Assembly: GCA_943369355.1 (NCBI GenBank)
Contig: CALRMX020000007.1
Span: 93,703-157,702, forward strand
Length of the DNA: 64,000 bases
Reading direction: 5' to 3'
DNA from: UBA7662 sp943369355
Lineage (GTDB): Bacteria; Bacteroidota; Bacteroidia; UBA7662
A program made the position numbers and the translations under genes. Of the stretch, positions 1-8,243 are shown piece by piece; the first letter of the stretch is position 1, and each line of letters starts with the position of its first letter. Under the pieces are notes generated by a model, which was given only the letters and a program-made list of their open reading frames with translations, was not told the DNA's origin and made no database searches.

Positions 1-218
1 ATATTGCGGTAGGTTGCCGAAAAATTTTCAAAGCACTTTTTCGGATCCTTCACCATCGCATACACAGCTAAAAGTGCGGTGTCTTCTTCTAATCGTTTAG
101 CCCAAAGACTTAAATTTTCTAAACGGGGCTCATGCAAAACAATGTGCCCACGAACAGCACTTCCTTTTTTCTCATGAACAAGGAACAAGGGCTTTTCATT
201 AATGAAGATTTGATACAT
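1..218 (-). CDS. NUDIX-family protein, N-terminal fragment
   Basis: This is the first 72 codons of a leftward gene cut by the window edge. The start is the ATG whose complement lies at 216-218, and the protein begins MYQIFINEKPLFLVHEKKG. This N-terminal extension (short beta strands with a predicted acidic stretch LEEDTALLAVY) resembles the one found in Bacteroidota NUDIX hydrolases encoded beside pyrE; the NUDIX box itself would lie outside the window. It diverges from pyrE with only 7 bases between start codons, so each promoter must overlap the other gene. The family call rests on the N-terminus and the pyrE neighbourhood only; the substrate is unknown. Confidence 0.6.
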   Translation of the reverse strand, partial: MYQIFINEKPLFLVHEKKGSAVRGHIVLHEPRLENLSLWAKRLEEDTALLAVYAMVKDPKKCFENFSATYRN

Positions 219-225
219 TTGCGCT

Positions 226-870
226 GTGAAAAAGACTGATGAGACTGCACTGCAAGTTGCAAAACTTTTGCTGGAAATTAAAGCTGTAAAACTTTCTCCT
301 GACGAACCATTTAAATGGGCAAGCGGTTGGAATTCGCCGATTTATTGCGACAATCGCATTACCCTGTCATACCCCAAAATACGCACTTATATCCGGCAGC
401 AATTATCCGAAACTATTCGGCAGCAATTGGGTGTAGTAGATATAATTGCAGGTGTTGCTACAGCCGGCATTCCGCAGGCGGCATTGGTTGCAGAAGAGAT
501 GGGCTTGCCTTTGATTTACGTGCGTTCGAGCGCCAAAGAACATGGCATGGGCAATCAGATAGAAGGGGTAATTCGCCCTGATGCTACGGTTGTCGTTATT
601 GAAGACCTCATCAGTACTGGCGGCAGTAGCATGAAAGCAGTTGAAGCCATTCGTGACGCGGGTATGAACGTCAAAGCCATTTTAAGCACCTTTACGTACG
701 AATTCCCTCAATCGGCCAAGTTATTTAAAGAAAACAAGGTGCCTCTTTACAGCTTGAGTAACTACAGTATGTTGCTGCAAGTAGCAAAAGAAGAAAATTA
801 CATACGCGAAGAAGATCTGGAAAAGCTAAATGCTTGGAGGGAAAAGCCAGAACTGTGGATGAAGGACTAA
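226..870 (+). CDS. pyrE: Orotate phosphoribosyltransferase
   Basis: PyrE transfers orotate to PRPP to give OMP, the fifth step of cytosolic de novo pyrimidine synthesis. The 214-residue length is normal. The PRPP-binding loop VVVIEDLISTGGSS lies at about residues 122-135, and FKWASGWNSPIYCDNR near residues 29-44 is the characteristic N-terminal block. The start is GTG; no in-frame ATG sits near the conserved N-terminus, so GTG is taken. It is convergent with pyrB, whose stop lies 17 bases downstream, so two pyrimidine genes meet tail to tail. Confidence 0.96.
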   Translation: MKKTDETALQVAKLLLEIKAVKLSPDEPFKWASGWNSPIYCDNRITLSYPKIRTYIRQQLSETIRQQLGVVDIIAGVATAGIPQAALVAEEMGLPLIYVRSSAKEHGMGNQIEGVIRPDATVVVIEDLISTGGSSMKAVEAIRDAGMNVKAILSTFTYEFPQSAKLFKENKVPLYSLSNYSMLLQVAKEENYIREEDLEKLNAWREKPELWMKD

Positions 871-887
871 CGTCCATACGCATCAGC

Positions 888-1823
888 TCAATTTCTCGCA
901 ATAGTATCGGCAAGCAGATAGAGTGCTGCCATCCTGATGGCGACACCATTCTCCACCTGGTTTAGGATTATGCTTTGTTCACCGTCTGCTACGTCGCTCG
1001 TTAGCTCAACGCCTCGATTGATGGGCCCTGGATGCATTATGGTAATGTCTTTACCAATCTCTTGTAAAAGTTCTTTATTGATTCCAAATTGAAGTGTGTA
1101 TTCCCGCAATGATGGGAAATATTTGGTTTGTTGTCTTTCTAGCTGAATCCGAAGCACATTGGCCACGTCGCACCATGCTAAAGCTTTTTTTACATTGTGT
1201 TCTACGCGCACTCCCAATTCCGACATATAACGAGGCATTAAAGTCGTAGGTCCACATACCATTACTTCGGCACCAAGTTTTTGTAAGCAAAATATATTGC
1301 TCATAGCCACGCGAGAATGAAGTATATCGCCAATTATGGCCACTTTCAAACCCGCAACATGCCCAAATTTTTCGCGAATCGAAAATGCATCTAAAAGGGC
1401 TTGTGTAGGATGTTCATGAGCGCCATCACCGGCATTAATCACGCGGGCATCGATGTTGTTGGCTAAAAACTGGCAAGCTCCTGGACTACTGTGTCGCATA
1501 ACCACCATATCTACCTTCATCGCCAAAATATTCTTGACCGTATCGATCAGTGTTTCGCCCTTGGAGACAGATGAACCTGAGCTTGAAAAATTGACCACAT
1601 CGGCCGATAGCCTTTTCTCGGCTAATTCAAACGACAGGCGAGTTCTTGTGCTGTTCTCAAAAAAGATATTGGCAATGGTTATGTCGCGCAGCGAGGGAAC
1701 CTTTTTGATTGGTCGGTTGATAACGTCTTTAAAATTATCAGCGGTATTAAAGATGAGTTCTATGTCATCGGCGGTAAGCTCCTTGATGCTGATTAAATGT
1801 CGTGTACTAAGTGCTTGTGCCAT
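888..1823 (-). CDS. pyrB: Aspartate carbamoyltransferase catalytic subunit
   Basis: PyrB condenses carbamoyl phosphate and aspartate to carbamoyl aspartate, the committed step of pyrimidine synthesis. The 311 residues include the carbamoyl-phosphate loop STRT at residues 58-61, the RHSSPGA segment near 109 and HPTQALLD near 137, all typical of the catalytic chain. Its ATG overlaps the pyrR stop by one base (TAATG), so it is translationally coupled to pyrR in an EVE-pyrR-pyrB operon. No pyrI regulatory chain is present nearby, which suggests the unregulated PyrB type. Confidence 0.96.
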   Translation of the reverse strand: MAQALSTRHLISIKELTADDIELIFNTADNFKDVINRPIKKVPSLRDITIANIFFENSTRTRLSFELAEKRLSADVVNFSSSGSSVSKGETLIDTVKNILAMKVDMVVMRHSSPGACQFLANNIDARVINAGDGAHEHPTQALLDAFSIREKFGHVAGLKVAIIGDILHSRVAMSNIFCLQKLGAEVMVCGPTTLMPRYMSELGVRVEHNVKKALAWCDVANVLRIQLERQQTKYFPSLREYTLQFGINKELLQEIGKDITIMHPGPINRGVELTSDVADGEQSIILNQVENGVAIRMAALYLLADTIARN

Positions 1824-2362
1824 TATTGCGAAACTATCCAGACGTTATCATTACCATGTTCTTCTTTCCATTCTACCAGTACCTTTTCTGAATCGGTGGT
1901 ATTTACACGTTTGCCCAAAAAATCGGGCTTAACAGGAAATTCTTGGGTAAACCGGCGCTCGATGAGCACCAATAATTCTACGCGGGCTGGCCTCCCAAAA
2001 TCAATAAGGGCATCTAGCCCTGCCCGGATGGTACGCCCAGTGTACAACACGTCGTCAATAAGAACAACCTCTTTCCCTTCAATACTGAAATTAATTCTGT
2101 TCTCACTTGGAATTAGCGGTTTTTCGTTCCTCCGAAAATCGTCGCGATAGAAAGTGACGTCTAATAATCCAAAAGTGATCTGTTTCTTCGTAATAGTTTC
2201 GAGTTTACGGTGAATTCGTTCAGCCAATCGTGCGCCACGGGGTTGCAGACCAACTAAAACCGTATTGGTAAAATCGCCATGTCGTTCAACCAACTGTGCG
2301 CACAACCTGTCGATGATGATAGGCAACTGAGCTGGTTCAAGTATTAAACGGCGGTCGTTCAT
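1823..2362 (-). CDS. pyrR: PyrR: uracil phosphoribosyltransferase / pyrimidine regulator
   Basis: PyrR family members are PRTases that either bind pyr mRNA leaders or act as uracil phosphoribosyltransferases. The 179-residue protein has the PRPP loop VVLIDDVLYTGRT at residues 99-111 and the normal length. It overlaps the EVE gene by 4 bases (ATGA) and pyrB by 1. Neither junction leaves room for a PyrR-binding antiterminator, and the operon promoter appears to leave almost no 5' leader. RNA-binding attenuation of this operon therefore looks unlikely and an enzymatic (salvage) role more likely; that is inference. Confidence 0.93.
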   Translation of the reverse strand: MNDRRLILEPAQLPIIIDRLCAQLVERHGDFTNTVLVGLQPRGARLAERIHRKLETITKKQITFGLLDVTFYRDDFRRNEKPLIPSENRINFSIEGKEVVLIDDVLYTGRTIRAGLDALIDFGRPARVELLVLIERRFTQEFPVKPDFLGKRVNTTDSEKVLVEWKEEHGNDNVWIVSQ

Positions 2363-2766
2363 AGTTCTGACAGTGCTAATATAGCATCAAAATGTGTCTT
2401 CGAAACCGGCATGACCGATAATCGGCTATGGCGCACAAGTGTTAAGTCGGCGAATTGAGGATCTGCCTTCAGTTGCTTAAGACTAACCGGATTCTTCAAT
2501 TTTCTCACGGGTTCTACCTCCACCGCCAGCCAACGTTCATCGGTTGTAGTTGGATCAGGGAAATGTGCGGCCGAAATACGAGCTAATCCAACGATTTCTT
2601 GACCGATATTACTGTGATAAAACAAGGCCAAATCACCTACCTGCATCTCACGCAGATTATTACGTGCTTGGTAATTCCGAACGCCATCCCAAATGCCTTT
2701 TTTTTCTGTTTCTAGCTTTTCATAGCTGTAAACGTCGGGTTCCGATTTCAAAAGCCATAGTTTCAT
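2359..2766 (-). CDS. EVE domain protein
   Basis: This small protein (135 residues) consists almost wholly of an EVE domain, a PUA-like fold that in studied members binds modified bases in RNA or DNA. MKLWLLKSEPDVYSYEKL, the WDGVRNYQARNNL segment and the HSNIGQEIVGLARI strand are typical. It is the first gene of the operon with pyrR and pyrB and overlaps pyrR by 4 bases. The reason for linking it to pyrimidine genes is unknown. The ATG at 2764-2766 sits only 4 bases after a good -7 promoter element, so the mRNA may be leaderless. Confidence 0.9.
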   Translation of the reverse strand: MKLWLLKSEPDVYSYEKLETEKKGIWDGVRNYQARNNLREMQVGDLALFYHSNIGQEIVGLARISAAHFPDPTTTDERWLAVEVEPVRKLKNPVSLKQLKADPQFADLTLVRHSRLSVMPVSKTHFDAILALSEL

Positions 2767-2770
2767 CGGG

Positions 2771-2803
2771 GCAAAAATAAGGATAGCAAACTGCGGAAAT
2801 CAA
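2771..2803 (-). promoter_or_regulatory. Bacteroidota-type promoter of EVE-pyrR-pyrB
   Basis: On the minus strand a TTG (2801-2803) is followed after 21 bases by TATTTTTGC (2771-2779). This matches the Bacteroidota housekeeping consensus TTG-N19-23-TAnnTTTG. The start codon begins 4 bases after the -7 box, so transcription should begin at or within a base or two of the ATG. Confidence 0.7.
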
Positions 2804-2879
2804 TTCTTCAGAAAAAAATGAGCTGCTTGTAATTTTTTTCAATTCAAAGGCACTAATGTGCTAAACTTAAAATCAAATT

Positions 2880-3866
2880 ATGAGAATCGTCCTTGTTCTT
2901 TTATTGCTGGTGTTTGGACAAACTAAAGCCCAAACCAATTCTTTGTTGTGGGAAGTAAGTGGCAACGGCTTAAAAAAGCCTTCCTACCTCTATGGCACGT
3001 ATCACCTGTTGAGAAGTAGTTTAATGGATGAGTACCCCGAAGTGAAAAGAGCACTCAAAAAGTCGAAAACCGTAGTCGTAGAAACTGAACTCGACTCAAG
3101 TAAAATGATGGCGTTGAGTGCCCAAATGATTTCGCCAGACGGACCTGCTTGGACCAAAAAACTCAGTTCATCAGAAAGTGCTCAACTGGATTCCTTACTG
3201 AAACGCTACTTTGGAGCCGACTTAAATCAATTTTCAATACTTCGACCTTCTGCCATCAATACCATGCTGGCGATGGGGCTTACGCAAGAGGCGCTATCAG
3301 ATACCTTACCCGACTTTAAAGGCCCCACCTTAGATCAATGGTTTGCGGCTCAAGGCAAAAAAAAGAACCGCAAGCTAGTTTCGTTAGAAACTTTAGAGGA
3401 ACAATTCGCCCTGCTTTATACTCAAACCAGTACCGATAGCCAAGTGGTTGATTTGAAAAATGCGCTAAAGGTAATTCAAAGCACAGGTCCTGAGTCAAGG
3501 CGATTGTGTTTGGCGTATTTGAAACAAGACTTGGCTGAGCTAGAGAAAATTGCTCGCAGTTTTGGCGAAAAGCATGGTAGTTTAGAGTCACTACTCGATG
3601 ATAGGAATGCACGATGGATGCAGGTGTTGCCTAAACTAATGGCAGAACAACCTACTTTCGTAGCCGTTGGGGCACTTCATCTGCCTGGCGAGCAAGGGCT
3701 GATAGCCATGTTACGTGCTCAGGGTTATACCGTTAAGGCGGTAAAAAACCCTGTTAAAACCAACGAAGGTGGAATGGACGCCGCAGTGATTCTCTTACTA
3801 CTATTACCTGCGGTTACCAGCGGCATGGAGTGGAATCCTCCTGTAAAAAACCCAGTGCATGGCTGA
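2880..3866 (+). CDS. TraB/GumN family secreted protein
   Basis: A 328-residue protein with an N-terminal signal peptide (about residues 1-18, ending TKAQ). It carries the two marks of the TraB/GumN family: YLYGTYHLL near residue 37 (GTxH) and VAVGALHLPGEQGL near 262 (GxLHLPGxxGL). Some relatives are thought to be metalloproteases, but function is generally unproven. A hydrophobic stretch near residues 300-315 could anchor the C-terminus. The 3' end overlaps the ECF sigma gene by 8 bases, so the two are likely co-translated. Confidence 0.82.
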   Translation: MRIVLVLLLLVFGQTKAQTNSLLWEVSGNGLKKPSYLYGTYHLLRSSLMDEYPEVKRALKKSKTVVVETELDSSKMMALSAQMISPDGPAWTKKLSSSESAQLDSLLKRYFGADLNQFSILRPSAINTMLAMGLTQEALSDTLPDFKGPTLDQWFAAQGKKKNRKLVSLETLEEQFALLYTQTSTDSQVVDLKNALKVIQSTGPESRRLCLAYLKQDLAELEKIARSFGEKHGSLESLLDDRNARWMQVLPKLMAEQPTFVAVGALHLPGEQGLIAMLRAQGYTVKAVKNPVKTNEGGMDAAVILLLLLPAVTSGMEWNPPVKNPVHG

Positions 3867-4338
3867 TCGTTTGTTGCAGCTTTTAAACGAGCATCGGGCG
3901 CTGATTTACAAGGTCGCTCGCCTTTATGCTAACGACGCTGAGGATCAAAAAGACCTCTTTCAAGACATATTGGTTGCTGTATGGCAGTCGTGGCAAAGAT
4001 TCGAAAACAGATCACAATTCAGCACTTGGCTGTATCGGGTTGCGCTAAATACTGCTCTAAGTTGGAATCGCAGAGAGAAAAAAAGACAAGCGACAGAAAA
4101 TCAACTGGAGTGGCATGAGGTTACTGACGATCCTCGACAAGAACAAATAGAGCTCCTGTATCACCAGATGCGCCGACTCGACCCTATCAGCCGAATGCTG
4201 CTTTCATTGCGCCTTGACGGCTATGAACTACCCGAAATTGCAGAAATATCAGGAATGACAATTAATCACGTCTCGGTTAAAATTCACCGGGCCAAACAAC
4301 AACTTACCACATGGATACAAAGCAATCCGATCCGATAA
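3859..4338 (+). CDS. ECF RNA polymerase sigma factor
   Basis: A 159-residue sigma-70 family protein with only regions 2 and 4. Region 2 includes AEDQKDLFQDILVAVWQSW and FSTWLYRVALNTALSW (residues about 26-75); region 4 includes LPEIAEISGMTINHVSVKIHRA (about 124-146), a helix-turn-helix that reads the -35 element. It overlaps the upstream TraB gene by 8 bases and the downstream membrane protein by 28. The downstream gene is therefore the candidate anti-sigma or partner. The regulon is not visible. Confidence 0.9.
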   Translation: MADRLLQLLNEHRALIYKVARLYANDAEDQKDLFQDILVAVWQSWQRFENRSQFSTWLYRVALNTALSWNRREKKRQATENQLEWHEVTDDPRQEQIELLYHQMRRLDPISRMLLSLRLDGYELPEIAEISGMTINHVSVKIHRAKQQLTTWIQSNPIR

Positions 4339-4928
4339 ATGAATTGTGGGGCATGATCAATTCAGCCGCTAATCAGCCGCCAGTTGAATTGCCCGATGCA
4401 GAATACATGAGCCGTAAAGCCGTTGACCCTTTGCACAAGCTGCGAAAAAACATCCGAATCAATAGTGGATATGGCGTGCTTTTCGTACTTATTGGCATTT
4501 ACGTCATGTACAACTCCCCCTATTTTTGGGTCCGATTTTTACTCGGCGCCATGGTGGCAGGCATGATTGCCAATGTTGTTTACAACGAATATCTCATCCG
4601 CAAGGTGTTGCTCACGCCTCCTGCCGACCAAAACATTCGTCTTCGCCTAAGCATGATACATTACCGTATGAAGCAGGCTTTACGGACAATCGAATATGTA
4701 GCCTTGTTTTTCTATCCGTTAAGCATTACGGCTGGCTTCGTTTTAGCCTTAGCCGATTCCGGGAAACTAAATCTTATCGAAACCGACAAAACACTTCAGG
4801 CCATTTTAATCGGCAGTTATTTTGTAGTCACTCCTTTATGCTTTTTATTAACCCGCTGGTTGAATAAAGTGGCCTTTGGAAATGAGGTAGAACGCTTGGG
4901 ACAATTAGTCAAAGAAATGGAAGAATAA
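4311..4928 (+). CDS. Membrane protein, possible anti-sigma partner
   Basis: A 205-residue protein with about four membrane helices (near residues 50-68, 74-92, 127-148 and 163-183) and cytosolic ends. I recognise no catalytic motif. Its gene overlaps the ECF sigma gene by 28 bases, the arrangement common for anti-sigma factors. However, the protein lacks a zinc-binding anti-sigma motif and has no large periplasmic domain, so the role is inferred from position alone. The sequence from MDTKQSDPINELW to about residue 48 would be the cytosolic segment available to bind sigma. Confidence 0.55.
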   Translation: MDTKQSDPINELWGMINSAANQPPVELPDAEYMSRKAVDPLHKLRKNIRINSGYGVLFVLIGIYVMYNSPYFWVRFLLGAMVAGMIANVVYNEYLIRKVLLTPPADQNIRLRLSMIHYRMKQALRTIEYVALFFYPLSITAGFVLALADSGKLNLIETDKTLQAILIGSYFVVTPLCFLLTRWLNKVAFGNEVERLGQLVKEMEE

Positions 4929-4972
4929 CGTCCTCGAGGCAAACAGAAAGAGTAGATTGGGGTTAATTCAAT

Positions 4973-6259
4973 ATGCCCGAATCTGCTCTTTTTTGGTTTC
5001 GAAACGACCTAAGAACACACGACCAAGCTGTACTTAACCGCTTGATAAATAGTTGTTCTTCTCTGCAAACAACCTACATTTTCAATCGATCTACTTATGC
5101 CCTAACCCGGTGGGGCTTCTCCCGTACTGGCGCCTTTAGGCACAGCTTTTTGCTAGAATCGCTACTCGACCTCAAGGATGCCTTGGCTTCTAAAGGTTTA
5201 GGCATGCATGTTCGATACGGTAAAGCAGCAGAAGTACTCCTGGATTTATGCCAGGCCTATCAAATCAAAAAAGTTTACGCCCAGCAACTTCCAGGTTGGG
5301 AAGAGCAAAAATTGGAGAAAGAAGTTGCAGAAGCCCTATTAAAAAATGGGATAGAATTAATTCTACACTCCAACCATACCTTAATCAATCCACTCGAGCT
5401 TCCATTTACATTGCCACGGTTGCCTGAAATATTCACGGAATTCAGAAAGAAAGTGGAGCGTGAATCGAAAATTGTATCGGATATAGGCGATTTAAACACC
5501 TTCACAGGCTCAAGTTCCAGTAGTGGAACCTTCGCTTGTGATTTTTGGCCCGAGACCGAGCAAAAATTAGATAAGCGCTCCGTATTATCTTTCGTTGGCG
5601 GCGAGCGTGCAGGTTTAGCCCGACTGCAGGAATACATCTGGGAAGGTGATCATCTCAAAAACTACAAAGAAACCAGAAATGGCCTCCTCGGCGCGAATTA
5701 CAGCACCAAGTTTTCGCCTTGGCTCGCGCTCGGCTGTGTGTCCCCAAGACGGATTTATGCAGAAATAAAACGTTATGAGCAAAAGCGAGTCAGTAATGCA
5801 AGTACTTATTGGCTCTACTTTGAGTTATTATGGCGCGATTACTTCCAATTCGTTGCCATGAAACACGGCCCTCATCTTTATCGATTAGGAGGCATCAAAA
5901 AACAGCCCGTGGAATGGCCTTTTGACGCCCGCACGTTTGACCGATGGAGACTTGGTCAAACAGGTCAGCCATTTATCGATGCCAATATGCGTGAGCTCTT
6001 ACTGACGGGATGGATGAGCAATCGTGGGCGACAAAATGTTGCGAGTTATCTGGTTCACCAGCTGAAAATCGACTGGAGAGCTGGTGCCTCTTGGTTTGAA
6101 AGTCAGCTAATTGACTATGATCCTGCAAGTAATTATGGGAATTGGAATTACATCGCTGGGGTTGGAAACGACCCTCGTGAAAATCGTGTTTTTAATCCAA
6201 CTAAGCAGGCCGAAAACTATGACCCCAAAGGCGAATACGTTCAGTTGTGGCTTAATTAA
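4973..6259 (+). CDS. DASH-family cryptochrome / photolyase
   Basis: A flavoprotein of the cryptochrome/photolyase superfamily, 428 residues. The N-terminal alpha/beta domain begins SALFWFRNDLRTHDQAVL. The C-terminal FAD domain has NYSTKFSPWLALGCVSPR, FELLWRDYFQF and NRGRQNVASYLVHQL. The ending YGNWNYIAGVGNDPRENR followed by FNPTKQAENYDPKGEY is characteristic of the DASH class, which repairs CPDs mainly in single-stranded DNA and binds an antenna folate. It ends 8 bases inside the convergent channel gene. A different photolyase family member lies at 41.3-42.8 kb. Confidence 0.93.
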   Translation: MPESALFWFRNDLRTHDQAVLNRLINSCSSLQTTYIFNRSTYALTRWGFSRTGAFRHSFLLESLLDLKDALASKGLGMHVRYGKAAEVLLDLCQAYQIKKVYAQQLPGWEEQKLEKEVAEALLKNGIELILHSNHTLINPLELPFTLPRLPEIFTEFRKKVERESKIVSDIGDLNTFTGSSSSSGTFACDFWPETEQKLDKRSVLSFVGGERAGLARLQEYIWEGDHLKNYKETRNGLLGANYSTKFSPWLALGCVSPRRIYAEIKRYEQKRVSNASTYWLYFELLWRDYFQFVAMKHGPHLYRLGGIKKQPVEWPFDARTFDRWRLGQTGQPFIDANMRELLLTGWMSNRGRQNVASYLVHQLKIDWRAGASWFESQLIDYDPASNYGNWNYIAGVGNDPRENRVFNPTKQAENYDPKGEYVQLWLN

Positions 6260-6854
6260 TCGGCCCCAAAGTGATTTTGTAGCGCACCGCCAGTAAGCGT
6301 ATCGTGATGACTGATAAGATAGAAATTACCATGTTCCATTCTCTGTCAATGCCTGTTTCTCGAAGCAATAAATAAATTGCAGCTCCTGCTAAGCAAGCGG
6401 TTGCATAGATTTCTTTCCGAAAAAGTACCGGTAATTCGTTGGTTAGGGTATCGCGAATTACCCCACCCATTACAGCCGAAAACATTCCCATTATAGCTGC
6501 AATTTCGGGTTGAACGCCTAAGCGCAGGGCTTTCTCAACACCCAAAACTGTAAAAAAGCCTATGCCTACGGTATCGAAAAGAAATAAAGTTTTACGCAAT
6601 CGAATGAGGTACTTAAATCCGAAATAGGTAGTAGCCACGCCAGCAATCACAGCATAGAGAAAATGAATGTTGGCAATCCAAACCAATGGATAACTTCCGA
6701 GCAAAATATCGCGAATACTACCTCCGCCTATAGCCGTTAAGAAGCCAGTAAATCCTGCCCCAAACCAATCGTGTTCTTTGTCCTTGACAGCCAGAGAACC
6801 TGAAATTGCAAATGCGTATGTACCTAATAGCTCAAGAGCGTGCTGTAAAACCAT
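6252..6854 (-). CDS. TRIC-type trimeric cation channel family protein (UPF0126)
   Basis: A 200-residue integral membrane protein with about seven helices arranged as two related halves. Each half carries the glycine motif of this family: GGGSIRD near residues 43-49 and GGVIRD near 130-135. Bacterial TRIC homologues conduct K+ and form trimers; some older annotations call the family glycine transporters. Its 3' end overlaps the convergent cryptochrome by 8 bases. A promoter-like element ends 2 bases before the ATG. Confidence 0.88.
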   Translation of the reverse strand: MVLQHALELLGTYAFAISGSLAVKDKEHDWFGAGFTGFLTAIGGGSIRDILLGSYPLVWIANIHFLYAVIAGVATTYFGFKYLIRLRKTLFLFDTVGIGFFTVLGVEKALRLGVQPEIAAIMGMFSAVMGGVIRDTLTNELPVLFRKEIYATACLAGAAIYLLLRETGIDREWNMVISILSVITIRLLAVRYKITLGPIN

Positions 6855-6856
6855 GA

Positions 6857-6891
6857 GCGAAGATACAACTCTTGGGATTTTACACTTTCAA
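6857..6891 (-). promoter_or_regulatory. Possible leaderless promoter of the TRIC gene
   Basis: On the minus strand TTG (6889-6891), 23 bases, then TATCTTCGC (6857-6865). This is one mismatch from TAnnTTTGC and lies directly before the start codon. The mismatch makes this weaker than the other promoters listed. Confidence 0.35.
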
Positions 6892-6905
6892 TAGTAGTTT
6901 GCATC

Positions 6906-8243
6906 ATGATTTATCGTATCGCGCTCATTTTAGCCCTGGCGCTTAACTTGGGCTGCAAAAAAGACTCTTCAACTCCATCCATAAATACTGCAACTGTTTT
7001 CGTTCCGGTGGAGACAGAAGATATCGTGATGTATGAAGTGAACCTTAGAGCTTTCAGTGCGGCAGGCGATATCAACGGACTAAGAGCTCGGCTAGCCGAT
7101 ATTGGCAACTTGGGTGTGAATACGCTTTGGATTATGCCCATACATCCCGTCGGGCAAATCAACTCGGTTGGAGGATTAGGTTCGCCCTATTCAGTAAAAG
7201 ATTACCGAGGTATTGGAGCCGAATATGGCAGCCTTGCTGACTTCAAGGCCTTGGTAAACGAAGCGCATGCCCGCGGCATGGCCGTGTTGCTCGATTGGGT
7301 AGCGAACCATACAAGTTGGGATCATGCCTGGATCAGTCAACATCCCGAGTGGTATACCCAAGACGCAAATGGAACAATTCTCCATCCTCCGGGTACAAAC
7401 TGGCTGGATGTTGCCGATTTAAATTACAACAATCAAGGCATGCGAAATGTTATGATAGCCGATATGCGGTACTGGACCGAAGTGGTGGGCATTGATGGAT
7501 TTAGATGCGACGCAGCCGATATGGTTCCTTTCGATTTTTGGAAGCAAGCCATAGACAGCATTCGTGCGAATGCTGAAAAAAAAATCATCATGTTGGCCGA
7601 AGGGGCACGCGCCGACCACATGGTAGCCGGATTTGACCTCAATTTTAGTTGGAATTACTATTCTCAGCTAAAAAGTACCTACCAAAATGGTTCTGGAACA
7701 GTGGCACTTTGGTCGGCTCACCGAGCCGAATATACTGGATTCACCGCCAGTCAACACCGCCTAAGATTTATCACCAATCACGACGAATATGCCTGGGATA
7801 ATACTCCTTCAGCACTATTTGGTGGAGAAAAAGCTGCTTTTAGTGCTTTTGTCTTGACCAGCCTTTGGAGTCCTGTAGTGTTAATTTATAATGGTCAAGA
7901 AATTGGCTGGCCAAGCAAAATTCCATTTTTTACCAAATCACCCTTAAACTGGTCGTTCAATCCAAATTATAGAACTCAATACGAGCAATTTATGATGGTT
8001 CGTAAGAACAACCCTGCTCTTTACAAGGGGAATTTAACGCCTGTACAACTACTCCCTCTAACAGCCTTTACTCGCGTTTCTGGGAACGATACGTTTCTAG
8101 TGCTTGTAAATACACGCAATCGTGTGGACAGCCTTACATTGCCTAGTGGCTGGCAAGACGATAAATGGAAGAGTGTTTATAACAGTACTGCTCCAGTAAA
8201 TAAGTTAGCAGCTTTTGAAGTGAAGATTTGGAAAAGAATGTAA
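6906..8243 (+). CDS. Alpha-amylase family (GH13) lipoprotein
   Basis: A 445-residue lipoprotein hydrolase of alpha-glucans, probably surface or periplasmic. The lipobox LNLGC places the lipidated Cys at residue 17. GH13 regions are clear: region I DWVANH (130-135), region II GFRCDAAD with nucleophile Asp202, region III MLAEG with acid Glu232, and region IV FITNHDE with Asp293. A short C-terminal beta domain follows. No starch-binding domain is seen. The gene is alone; its stop abuts the stop of the convergent response regulator with no spacer. Confidence 0.93.
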   Translation: MIYRIALILALALNLGCKKDSSTPSINTATVFVPVETEDIVMYEVNLRAFSAAGDINGLRARLADIGNLGVNTLWIMPIHPVGQINSVGGLGSPYSVKDYRGIGAEYGSLADFKALVNEAHARGMAVLLDWVANHTSWDHAWISQHPEWYTQDANGTILHPPGTNWLDVADLNYNNQGMRNVMIADMRYWTEVVGIDGFRCDAADMVPFDFWKQAIDSIRANAEKKIIMLAEGARADHMVAGFDLNFSWNYYSQLKSTYQNGSGTVALWSAHRAEYTGFTASQHRLRFITNHDEYAWDNTPSALFGGEKAAFSAFVLTSLWSPVVLIYNGQEIGWPSKIPFFTKSPLNWSFNPNYRTQYEQFMMVRKNNPALYKGNLTPVQLLPLTAFTRVSGNDTFLVLVNTRNRVDSLTLPSGWQDDKWKSVYNSTAPVNKLAAFEVKIWKRM

